The notes beneath the pieces were generated by a model, which searched no databases, was not told where the DNA came from, and worked only from the letters and a program-made list of their open reading frames with translations. Below, in pieces: positions 44,996 to 52,970 of a DNA stretch of 64,000 nucleotides. Where the stretch lies: NCBI GenBank assembly GCA_017525235.1, contig JAFXTC010000036.1:1-64000 (forward strand). Direction: 5' to 3'. A program made the position numbers and the translations under genes. Positions within the stretch are counted from its first letter, which is position 1. The number at the start of each line of letters is the position of its first letter. The stretch is from Bacteroidaceae bacterium. Lineage in GTDB: Bacteria > Bacteroidota > Bacteroidia > Bacteroidales > Bacteroidaceae.

Positions 44996-46165
44996 TTAAC
45001 AAACCTTCTTTCTCACACCTGTCATCCAAAAACTTAACAAGTATAGGACACCAACAGCGACTACAGCAATGGCTCCTGCCTGACTGCCTACAGCATCGCT
45101 GGCTACTCCCATAAGCATGGGGAATACGGCACCGCCACAGATACCCATGATTAGGAGGCCGCTAACCTCGTTCTTCTTGTCGGGCACAGCTGCCAAGGCA
45201 CGGGCAAAGACGATACTGAAAGGATTGCCGTTGCCAAAGCCCATCAATGCTACTGCTCCGTAAATCTCCCATTGCGTACTGCCCACATAGAGACCTACGA
45301 GGGCTATCAGCATCATGGCAACGCTGACGAAGAGGAATGTCCAGTCCTTCAGGAACTTCATGATAAAGCTACCGCTGAAGCTACCAGCCGCCTTTGCCAC
45401 AAAGTATACGGTGGCAATATAGGCTGCATCATTAAGAGTGATGCCTAAGCGCTCCATCAAAATCTTAGGAGCAGTAACGCTGGTTCCTACATCAATACCC
45501 ACATGGCATACGATAGCCAAAAAACAAAGTAGGACGAAAGGCTCTTTGAGCAAAGCAAAGCATCCTGTAAACTGCGTTCCCAAAGGTTTCTGCTCCTGAG
45601 TAGCAGGCTCTTCGTTGATTCTTGTACCAAAGAGCAGCAAGGTCGCCAGTATGCCCACACCCAAGTAAATGGGATAGAGCACTCGCCAACCAAAGCCGAA
45701 CGCATTGGTGGTGGCTCCCCAGGAGGCGATGATGGGAGCCAGGAAAGATGCGATACTCTTGATAAATTGCCCAAAGGTAAGGGTGCTGGCTGAAGCACCA
45801 CCCTTCATCACGCTATCCACCAAAGGATTAAGCGAGGTCTGCATAATGGCATTTCCTATTCCTAACAAAGAGAAGGAAAGGAGCAGCATGGTGAAATCGA
45901 GCGTGAAGACAGGGATAAGAAGTGAAGCCAGCGTCATAACGAGGCTGACGAGCACGGTGTTCTTACGTCCTATCTTGTTCATCAGCAGACTGGTGGGAAT
46001 GCTGAAAATAAGGAACCAAAGAAATACAAGCGAAGGCAACGTATTGGCCATGGAATCAGAAAGATTCAGGTCGGCCTTCACATAATTGCTGGCTATGCCC
46101 ACAAGGTCCACAAACCCCATGGCGAAGAAGCACAGCATAACGGGAGCAAGCTTTTTATAATTCAT
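44996..46165 (-). CDS. MFS sugar transporter, FucP/GlcP-like
   Basis: A 389-residue protein with about 12 membrane segments. It has FFAMGFVDLVGIASNYVKADLNLS at the start and MNKIGRKNTVLVS in the loop after the second helix. The MQTSLNPLVDSVMKGG segment and the MGFGNGNPFSIVFA stretch resemble the FucP-type sugar:proton symporters of Bacteroidetes. It is the last gene of the ManA-ROK-GH92 unit, 5 bp after GH92, so mannose released by GH92 is the likely substrate. Confidence 0.85.
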   Translation of the reverse strand: MNYKKLAPVMLCFFAMGFVDLVGIASNYVKADLNLSDSMANTLPSLVFLWFLIFSIPTSLLMNKIGRKNTVLVSLVMTLASLLIPVFTLDFTMLLLSFSLLGIGNAIMQTSLNPLVDSVMKGGASASTLTFGQFIKSIASFLAPIIASWGATTNAFGFGWRVLYPIYLGVGILATLLLFGTRINEEPATQEQKPLGTQFTGCFALLKEPFVLLCFLAIVCHVGIDVGTSVTAPKILMERLGITLNDAAYIATVYFVAKAAGSFSGSFIMKFLKDWTFLFVSVAMMLIALVGLYVGSTQWEIYGAVALMGFGNGNPFSIVFARALAAVPDKKNEVSGLLIMGICGGAVFPMLMGVASDAVGSQAGAIAVVAVGVLYLLSFWMTGVRKKVC

Positions 46166-46170
46166 AGGGC

Positions 46171-48522
46171 CTAATATTTATCTACAGGTTCTGAACCTAA
46201 CTTAATCTTCAGTTCTCCTCCCTTTACAACATCAGCAAAAGAGATGTGTGGATCAGTGAGCTTTTTGCCGTTCAGGAGATACTCCTGAACATAAATCTCA
46301 TCCTCCTTTGGCATATTCTTTGTCGTGTCATAAGTCTTAATGATAAAATGTTTGCCGGAATAGTATTTGGGGCTAAGACGAATGGAGATTCTGTTAAAGA
46401 TAGGACTTCCCAGCGAGAAGGTGGGATTTATATCGTTCAGACCTGTTACACTGAACAGGCCCATGCTGGAGATAACATACCAGGCACCTAACTGCCCCTG
46501 GTCTTCATCCTGACCGTAACCATAACCGTGAATACCGTCGGTTCCGTAAAACTCATTCAGGATGGCACGCACCCACTTCTGAGTCTTGGAGGGACGGTTG
46601 GCCTCGTTGAAGAGCCATGAAATATGTAGGCAAGGTTGGTTACCTTGATTGTAGAGGGTACGGAGACCGGCAAAGGCTCCCACCTCTGTTCCTCCACTGA
46701 AAATCTTGGGCTGTGAGAGGGTAAAGATGCTGTCCAAGCGGGCATTAAACTCCTCCTCGCCAACCTTGGCAACAAGTGCCTTGGCATCGTGGGGAACATA
46801 GAAGGTATATTGCCAGGCATTTCCCTCCTGGAATCCGCGCCACACCTCCATGGGGTCGAAGTTGGGAATGAAGTTACCCTCGGCATCCTTAGGATGCATA
46901 AAGTTCTCATTGTCATCGTAGATGCGCTCCCAACCCTTAGAGAGACTCATCAACTGGTCGTATTCGGGCTTACCCAATGCCTTTGCCATCTGAGCGGTTG
47001 CCCACGAGGTGAAACTATACTCCAACGTATGAGAGGCTGAGAAGCGGAACTTCTCGGCTGGTCCGTCGGCATTCTCTACGTGAGGCACATAACCATACTG
47101 CACGAACTCCTTGGTGTCTGACTTACCAGCTCCGAAGGGACGATTGTCGCCGTCCAACTCGTTCTTGCAACATGCCTCGTAAGCCAGTTCCACGTCGAAG
47201 TCGCGAATGCCACACTGGTAAGCCGCATTGATGATGAGGGGCAGCTGGTTGGTTCCCACGCCTGATACGTAACGGCTGTTGGCCAGTCCGTCGCCCATCC
47301 AGCCTGCATCCTTATAGACCTGCAGGTGACTGCTGATGTAATCGGAGGTGTACTCGGGATAAGCCAGAATCCACAATTGACCCAGGTTCCACTGACCGCC
47401 CCAGAAGGCATCGGTATTATACATATTATGTACGGGCTTGCCGTCCTTCATCTCTAACTGACCCACACCGCCATCGTGACGGGGATAGGCTCCGTTCACA
47501 TCGCTGCACAGGCCACGACCAAGAATGGCATGATAGAGACCCGTGTAGAACTTCTTCATGTCCTCGTCCTTGGCAAACCGGACGTCTATACGGCCCAACA
47601 TATCATACCATGCTTCGTCGTTCTGCTTACGGGCCTCATCGAAGGTCATATCCTTGGCCTCCGTCTCGCGATTCAGACGGGCATTCTCGACAGAAGTATA
47701 GGAGATGCCGACTGCAACGGTTACCTTTTCACCCTCTTCGGTGGGGAAGGTAACATAGACTCCGGCACCCGGTCCGCTAGCTTCTTTCTCACCCTCGCGA
47801 ACATCTTCGCCGTTGAATGCACCAACGGAGGCAATATCCTTGTCGATAACGGCAGAAAAATAGATGGGCACCTGAGCGCCGGGCTGGTACTTCTTTACAT
47901 ATTCGGGCAGGGTAATCACGTAACCCTCAACAGTCTTACCGTCTTCACAAACCTCGACATAGGCATCCTTTACGGCACCGCTCTCGCCCGAGCGATTACC
48001 GATGTCAAAGAGGATACGGCTCTCTTCCGACTTGGGATAAGTGTATCGCTGGAAGGCTACGCGCTTGGTAGCGGTAACCTCAGCAGTTATGTCGTAGTCC
48101 TGCAGCTTCACAGAGTAATAGCCGGCTGTGGCCTCCTCCTCGTCGTGGGAGAACTTGGAGCGGTAGCCCTCGCCCTCGGAATCAACGGCACCGGGTATGG
48201 TTTTCAACTCACCACAAGTAGGCATCAGCACAATGCCACCCACCTGGAACTCGTGGGTACAGGGGAATCCCTCAATGGAGCCGTCGCGATAATCATAACC
48301 CGTAGCCTCCCAACCATCCTTGTTGCCCAAATGACCATTGGTGCTGGGCCCGGGCTTGGCCATACCGAAGGGCATAGCGCCAGGGGCGAAGTGGAAGTAA
48401 CGACAATGAGCCGTACCGATACGTGGCTCTACAAAACGGGGATACCATTGACCTATAGTCTCGGGTGTGTCACAACTTACCCAAACGCCGATGACGCAGG
48501 CAAGCAAAAGCAGTCTTTTCAT
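46171..48522 (-). CDS. GH92 alpha-mannosidase, lipoprotein
   Basis: A 783-residue enzyme with a lipoprotein signal peptide (VIGVWVSCDTP, Cys about residue 17), so it is membrane-anchored. VEPRIGTAHCRYFHFAPGAMPFGM (in pattern), LMPTCGELK, GNQPCLHISWLFN and the catalytic-region GYGQDEDQGQLGAWYVISSMGLF place it in GH92. The Asp/Glu cluster DEDQGQ is the expected catalytic base region. It overlaps the ROK gene by 4 bp and precedes the MFS gene. Confidence 0.9.
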   Translation of the reverse strand: MKRLLLLACVIGVWVSCDTPETIGQWYPRFVEPRIGTAHCRYFHFAPGAMPFGMAKPGPSTNGHLGNKDGWEATGYDYRDGSIEGFPCTHEFQVGGIVLMPTCGELKTIPGAVDSEGEGYRSKFSHDEEEATAGYYSVKLQDYDITAEVTATKRVAFQRYTYPKSEESRILFDIGNRSGESGAVKDAYVEVCEDGKTVEGYVITLPEYVKKYQPGAQVPIYFSAVIDKDIASVGAFNGEDVREGEKEASGPGAGVYVTFPTEEGEKVTVAVGISYTSVENARLNRETEAKDMTFDEARKQNDEAWYDMLGRIDVRFAKDEDMKKFYTGLYHAILGRGLCSDVNGAYPRHDGGVGQLEMKDGKPVHNMYNTDAFWGGQWNLGQLWILAYPEYTSDYISSHLQVYKDAGWMGDGLANSRYVSGVGTNQLPLIINAAYQCGIRDFDVELAYEACCKNELDGDNRPFGAGKSDTKEFVQYGYVPHVENADGPAEKFRFSASHTLEYSFTSWATAQMAKALGKPEYDQLMSLSKGWERIYDDNENFMHPKDAEGNFIPNFDPMEVWRGFQEGNAWQYTFYVPHDAKALVAKVGEEEFNARLDSIFTLSQPKIFSGGTEVGAFAGLRTLYNQGNQPCLHISWLFNEANRPSKTQKWVRAILNEFYGTDGIHGYGYGQDEDQGQLGAWYVISSMGLFSVTGLNDINPTFSLGSPIFNRISIRLSPKYYSGKHFIIKTYDTTKNMPKEDEIYVQEYLLNGKKLTDPHISFADVVKGGELKIKLGSEPVDKY

Positions 48523-49613
48523 TTCTTTATCTGATTAATGGCAAAGTTATATGCACCTAAGTTGATGGCCTTGCTGGCTCCCAGTTCCGAGATGCAGACA
48601 GCCACCTTACGCTGAGCCTGATAGAGTACCTTCTTGTCGGTATGAGGAACGTCCACATACACATCCTTATCCACAAGGAAAGCGGCACGTTGCTCGGGGT
48701 CCTCGAAGTTATAGACTTCTGACTGGAGCGTGGGGAGCAAACTGCCCGTAAAGGTTCCTGCGGGACGGGCAAACTCTTCCATCATACCGGGCAGAATCCA
48801 CTTGGCATTGTGAGAAAGGCCACCGCCGATAACAACAATGCCATCTACAATGTTCAACACATTCACCAGAGCGGCAGCTGTTACCTGACCCAGCTGGCGG
48901 AAGCTCTCCTGAGCGGCTTTCATGTTACCAGGACGGGTACCGTTGGCTATATCGCCAATATCCTTGGGAGTGAGGTCACCAATCGGCTCGTGCGACATCT
49001 CGGCATACACCCGACGTACGGCACGGATGCTGACACTCTCTTCGGCAATCACAAAGGGATACATGCCGTTGCGCATACACCAAACATCGCCGCCGCAACC
49101 GTTATCACCGGTCAGCAGTACCTTATCTATTACTACACCGCAACCAAATCCGGTTCCCAGTGTGATGCCCACCATATTCTTGTAACGGCGTTTGCAGCCA
49201 GCCTCTTCCAACGCTTTGTTCACTCGCGGAAGGGCTCCTGCCAAGGCTTCGCCGTAGGCAAACAGGTTGCCGTCGTTGTTCACAAATACAGGAATACCAA
49301 ATACACTCTCTAGATACGGACCCAGCGCCACACCGCCGCGGAAGGAGGGAAAGTTGGGCAGGTCGCCAATCACACCGCGTTCATAGTCGGCAGGACCGGG
49401 GAAGGCAAAACTGATAGCAACGGGCTCAGCGTCCAGCTTTTCCTTTACCGTAGTGAAGCCCTGTACCAAGGTTGCCAGACAACCCTCGGTATCGGTAGTT
49501 ACTGCCTTCAGTCGAACAGGCTCTACAATCTCTTCGTTATCACAAATAGCTGAGAACACAAAGTTTGTTCCGCCGGCATCCAGCGTCAGCACAATTTTCT
49601 TGTCGTTAGTCAT
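48519..49613 (-). CDS. ROK family sugar kinase
   Basis: A 364-residue protein. The phosphate-binding motif LTLDAGGTNFVFSAI is at the N-terminus, followed by FAFPGPADYERGVIGDLPNF, NDGNLFAYGEA and the second ATP motif GITLGTGFGCGVVID. The GExGH zinc motif of standard ROK proteins is replaced by GDNGCGGDVWC, so metal binding may differ. No N-terminal helix-turn-helix is seen, so a kinase rather than a repressor is likely. In this operon, mannose or fructose is the probable substrate. Confidence 0.85.
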   Translation of the reverse strand: MTNDKKIVLTLDAGGTNFVFSAICDNEEIVEPVRLKAVTTDTEGCLATLVQGFTTVKEKLDAEPVAISFAFPGPADYERGVIGDLPNFPSFRGGVALGPYLESVFGIPVFVNNDGNLFAYGEALAGALPRVNKALEEAGCKRRYKNMVGITLGTGFGCGVVIDKVLLTGDNGCGGDVWCMRNGMYPFVIAEESVSIRAVRRVYAEMSHEPIGDLTPKDIGDIANGTRPGNMKAAQESFRQLGQVTAAALVNVLNIVDGIVVIGGGLSHNAKWILPGMMEEFARPAGTFTGSLLPTLQSEVYNFEDPEQRAAFLVDKDVYVDVPHTDKKVLYQAQRKVAVCISELGASKAINLGAYNFAINQIKK

Positions 49614-49699
49614 AATTTTAGGTCTTATTAGTTAATATATTCTGCTATTGTCTAAGGGTTCTTTTTTCCCCGCCGACAAAATCGACGGGCACAGTAACT

Positions 49700-49755
49700 T
49701 TCATTTTTGACTTTTCACTCTTTCATTTTTCACTCTTCACTCTTCACTCTTCATT
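49700..49755. repeat. Heptamer array downstream of the ManA-like gene
   Basis: Eight consecutive 7-mers of the TTCACTC/TTCATTT type. The TGA stop of the ManA-like gene (49753-49751) lies inside the array. Confidence 0.8.
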
Positions 49756-51469
49756 TTCTTATGTACGCTTTTATCGTTTTGCACTCCTCGCCTCCCAGGG
49801 GGGTGATGGTATAGCGGCCTACACAAGCGGGGATGATGAAGGTCTCAGCATAATGAACCGTGAAGGGTTCGAACTTGTCCTCCGGGCTCTCCACCACAGC
49901 CTCGTAGCCATCTACCAAGTTCAGCACGTTCACACCGCCGTTGGTGTTATGTTCAACAGTCTTAGTGAAAGTATGCCGACGGGTTTCTATGAATTCGTTG
50001 GGGTGAAGACCCGTGCGCTCCTCCTTGATTCCGTCTTCCTGAGACAGTACCTCGAAATGGTTACGGATATTCTTGTTCACCCACTCCGTTGTACGGTTCC
50101 ATTGGATAACATGCTTGCCACGCTCCACATTAATGGGGCGGGGCTTGCCGTCCAGTCCCAGACGGTTCCAGTCCCACAGTTTGAAGGTGAAGATGCTAGG
50201 CGTAGAGCTAATCTCCAACACCATGCTATTGGCACCTGAACAATGGATCGTTCCTGCGGGGATGAGGTAATGGTCGTGCTTCTTAGCGGGGAGTTTATTC
50301 ACATATTTTTCGGCAGGGAAGGAGATCTCGCCTCGTTGTGCCGCCCTCAGATCTTTTATCATCTGCCTCTCATCAATATTTTCCTTGAGTCCCAGATACA
50401 CCACAGCATCCTCTCCGGCATCCAGCAGATAGTAGCTCTCGTCCTGCGTATAGGGCAAGCCGAACTCACGCTGGGCAAACTCATTGGTAGGATGCACCTG
50501 CAGGCTCAGGTTGCCGCCACCCATGGTATCAAGGAAGTCGAAACGGATGGGGAAACTCTTGCCAAAGCGAGCCCATACCTGTTCGCAAAGCAGATTGCGG
50601 CTAAACATAAGTACCAAGTCCTGCGAAGGGAACTCCACCAGCACTCCATCCAGATTTAGGTAGAGACTGTTCTCCTCGGGTACGCAGTCGAAGCACCAAC
50701 CATAGTTTTGCTCCTCACGAGGCAGGTCGCAAACCTCCTTCATCCATTGACCGCCCCAGGGAGCGGGATCAAAGAAGGGAACAACTCGGAAGGGCTTGCG
50801 AACCGTGCGCTCCATGCCCTGACGGAACTGCTGGTCGCTAATCATCTTAGGCTCCTGGCGGTTGTTACTGTCAATCCAGTACTGGATACGACCCGACTGC
50901 ATCAACTCATCCTTATAGCGGTCTACAATGTTCCAATCGTTGAAATACCCGCGTTTATACTGGCGTGAAGGTTCCTCCTGACTGTTATCAATGCCCAATG
51001 CTTTCACCTCATGCCTACGGAACCGCTGCTGAATCTCCCAGCGTGCCATGTCGGCGTATACTATGGGGAAAGTTGAAAGTTTTTCCGCAACAAACGCCGC
51101 ACCGGTTCCGATGATGATGCAAGGTTTATCATTATCAATTATCAATTGTCCATTATCAATTTCAAAGTATTCGTACAAACGAATATTTGATAGGTATCCG
51201 AACAGCACATCATCCGTAATGAACCGTTCAGTAAGTTGTCGGATTTCCTCTTCAGGTCTCATCAGGGAACGGGTATCAATAATCTTGCGTCCTGTCTTGG
51301 CAAAGGCGACAAGGAAATCTTCCTCGTAAGTACCTGGGTAGAGGTCGATGGCCCAAACTGGCTCATCGGCCCATTGTTCATTTAATGTGGATACTATTTT
51401 CTCCCAGCCGACGATTGCCATACCATCCGTCTGAGTGCTGGGGAATTTATCGTAATTACTTTTTCTCAT
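49751..51469 (-). CDS. Class I mannose-6-phosphate isomerase-like protein with long N-terminal domain and in-frame heptamer array
   Basis: A 572-residue protein. The C-terminal about 340 residues are a type I phosphomannose isomerase: GGGNLSLQVHPTNEFAQREFG and DESYYLLDA carry metal ligands, and IPAGTIHCSG and PSIFTFKLWDW follow. It ends in a cupin-like domain (GRYTITPLGGEECKTI). The N-terminal about 220 residues (AIDLYPGTYEEDFLVAF, TDDVLFGYLSNI, CIIIGTGAAF) resemble a degenerate nucleoside/shikimate kinase fold without a P-loop; the role is unknown. EIDNGQLIIDND (about residues 102-113) is encoded by 7-bp repeats. It sits 9 bp after the TlpA-like gene. Confidence 0.82.
   Translation of the reverse strand: MRKSNYDKFPSTQTDGMAIVGWEKIVSTLNEQWADEPVWAIDLYPGTYEEDFLVAFAKTGRKIIDTRSLMRPEEEIRQLTERFITDDVLFGYLSNIRLYEYFEIDNGQLIIDNDKPCIIIGTGAAFVAEKLSTFPIVYADMARWEIQQRFRRHEVKALGIDNSQEEPSRQYKRGYFNDWNIVDRYKDELMQSGRIQYWIDSNNRQEPKMISDQQFRQGMERTVRKPFRVVPFFDPAPWGGQWMKEVCDLPREEQNYGWCFDCVPEENSLYLNLDGVLVEFPSQDLVLMFSRNLLCEQVWARFGKSFPIRFDFLDTMGGGNLSLQVHPTNEFAQREFGLPYTQDESYYLLDAGEDAVVYLGLKENIDERQMIKDLRAAQRGEISFPAEKYVNKLPAKKHDHYLIPAGTIHCSGANSMVLEISSTPSIFTFKLWDWNRLGLDGKPRPINVERGKHVIQWNRTTEWVNKNIRNHFEVLSQEDGIKEERTGLHPNEFIETRRHTFTKTVEHNTNGGVNVLNLVDGYEAVVESPEDKFEPFTVHYAETFIIPACVGRYTITPLGGEECKTIKAYIRK
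51132..51159. repeat. Heptamer array translated within the ManA-like gene
   Basis: Four TTATCAA-type 7-mers read on the minus strand at about residues 104-113. Confidence 0.8.
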
Positions 51470-51478
51470 TAGTTTTGA

Positions 51479-52531
51479 TTATTTGCCGAAGATTTCTTCT
51501 AACTTGGCCTTTGCCTCTTCAAAGTTATTTCCACGTGTTAGGATGGTGCCGTCTGGAGAGAACAGGATATAATAGGGAATTGCGTTAAAGTCGTAAAGAT
51601 TGGCAGCGATTAGTTCGGTGTTGAGAATCAAAGGATAGGGAATGTCCAGTTTTTTTGCTGCCTCAAGTGTTTTTTCAGGCTTATCGTTTACAGCAACACC
51701 AAGGGCGGTAAAGCTTTTATCCTTGTATTTCTCATACAAAGCTATAACATGGGGAATTCCTGCTCTACAGGGACCGCACCATGAGGCCCAGAAATCAACC
51801 AACACATAGTTTCCTTTGCCCACATAGTCAGAAAGTTTGTGTGTCTGGCCATCATATTCAACGGCAAAGTCCTTAAACTTATCGCCTTTCGCAGGACCTG
51901 CTATTTTGTTGTTCATCTGCTCTGCCAATCTCTTTGTGATAAGATGCTGTTGAACATCCTTGCTGCATTTACTAATAATGGCAAGCACATTCTTGGCGTC
52001 TTCTTTTGTTTCCATATTCAAGGCCGAAAACATTGTTACAGCTGTCAAATCGTTCTTATGCTGCAGAATGTAATCCTTAACCATCTTTTGGGCTTTTTCC
52101 TTTTCGCCAGCCTGATAAACCTGATACCTTTTCTTAAGAGCGCCAAAGAAAGCATCGTTTAAAGGAGTTCCCTCGGCTGTGTTCGTGTGGTAATCCTCAA
52201 ATTTAACAACAATGTTTCCTGGTTCCAAAAAGAAAAAATAGCTCAACGTGCGAACGCCACCTGTTATCTTCATTTCAAGTTGTAAGGAAGCTATCAATGG
52301 TGTTTCAATCTTTCCACTAAAAGTAATCTTAGGTTCTTTATAGGCTTGTTTTTCTGTAATGGGATCCTTGGTAGCTAAATCTGCCAGATAGAAAGAGGTA
52401 ATGGTATCTCCCTGCTCCAAAAAATATTTAACCACAGGCGTCATGTCGCTACTTACGGTGTAATTCTTTTCTTGTGCCCATCCTACTATAGTGTAGCAGG
52501 CAAGCAATGCGATGATGAACAACTTTTTCAT
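51479..52531 (-). CDS. TlpA-like periplasmic thioredoxin with DUF4369-type N-terminus
   Basis: A 350-residue protein from the ATG at 52531 (signal peptide KKLFIIALLACYTIVGWA). Residues about 25-200 form a beta-rich DUF4369-like region and a helical region. Residues about 215-350 are an AhpC/TSA-thioredoxin domain with FWASWCGPCRAGIPH (redox CGPC) and the cis-Pro region AIPYYILFSPDGTIL. It acts in disulfide reduction or sensing in the periplasm. It appears to be the first gene of the mannose operon. A promoter at 52576-52606 excludes the longer frame to 52618. Confidence 0.85.
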   Translation of the reverse strand: MKKLFIIALLACYTIVGWAQEKNYTVSSDMTPVVKYFLEQGDTITSFYLADLATKDPITEKQAYKEPKITFSGKIETPLIASLQLEMKITGGVRTLSYFFFLEPGNIVVKFEDYHTNTAEGTPLNDAFFGALKKRYQVYQAGEKEKAQKMVKDYILQHKNDLTAVTMFSALNMETKEDAKNVLAIISKCSKDVQQHLITKRLAEQMNNKIAGPAKGDKFKDFAVEYDGQTHKLSDYVGKGNYVLVDFWASWCGPCRAGIPHVIALYEKYKDKSFTALGVAVNDKPEKTLEAAKKLDIPYPLILNTELIAANLYDFNAIPYYILFSPDGTILTRGNNFEEAKAKLEEIFGK

Positions 52532-52575
52532 TTTCTGTATAATCTTTGTTTTTGTTTTAAACCTAATTGCGCCTA

Positions 52576-52606
52576 CAAAGATATGTGAAAGCGAGGGAAA
52601 AGCAAA
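52576..52606 (-). promoter_or_regulatory. Promoter for the TlpA-ManA-ROK-GH92-MFS unit
   Basis: TTTG (52606-52603), a 19-bp spacer and TATCTTTG (52583-52576) on the minus strand. No other good promoter was found down to the MFS gene. Confidence 0.7.
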
Positions 52607-52916
52607 ATAAATTAGCATTTATTATTATTTCCGAACGAGAGTAAGTTCGACGATAGCCAAAGTTACGTGTCGCGTTTGCCGATGCCACGCGTCGTATCTG
52701 CCTCTGTCAAACGTAGACAAAACATTGTCTGCCCCTTGACAAAGTTTTGTCTAAACGTGACAAAGCGGTTAGCGGTTAATGGTTAGCGAGCATATGACGG
52801 GTATATGACGGGTTAAAAACCACTCGTTATGTTATACCTGGCTGAGTACCAGCCTCTTAACTACCAAATATGACGAGTGACGAGTGATTTTGCGTACGAG
52901 AAAATCTTCAGATAAA
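52607..52916. repeat. Repeat-rich intergenic patchwork
   Basis: About 310 bp without a gene. In order: a relative of the 85-bp unit (ACGAGAGTAAGTTCG, then CCAAAGTTACG, to about 52666); a relative of the 22-bp repeat (52666-52694); and an inverted pair GACAAAACATTGTC / GACAAAGTTTTGTC (about 52719-52752). Three GGTTAGC-type 7-mers (about 52767-52788), a doubled TATGACGGG and a doubled GACGAGT unit (52873-52885) follow. Nothing else is supported. Confidence 0.7.
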
Positions 52917-52948
52917 TTTGGTGTTTTGTTCACTTAATCGTACCTTTG
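52917..52948 (+). promoter_or_regulatory. pepC promoter
   Basis: TTTG (52917-52920), a 20-bp spacer ending CACTTAATCG and TACCTTTG (52941-52948). The end of the spacer is shared with the tRNA-Arg promoter and nearly so with the leuS promoter. Confidence 0.8.
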
Positions 52949-52970
52949 CGGAAACAAAACAATAAAAGAT

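Noticed and set aside
47476..48534. Plus-strand open frame of 352 codons
   Set aside because: Antisense to the GH92 lipoprotein gene; no recognisable features.
49660..49692. Hairpin CCCGTCGA/TCGGCGGG between the ManA-like and ROK genes as a terminator
   Set aside because: No T run follows on the minus strand, so termination is not supported; the operon is probably continuous.
49780..49803. GC-rich run in the ManA-like gene that resembles the palindromic element
   Set aside because: It encodes the normal ITPLGGEEC ending of the cupin domain and lacks the palindrome.
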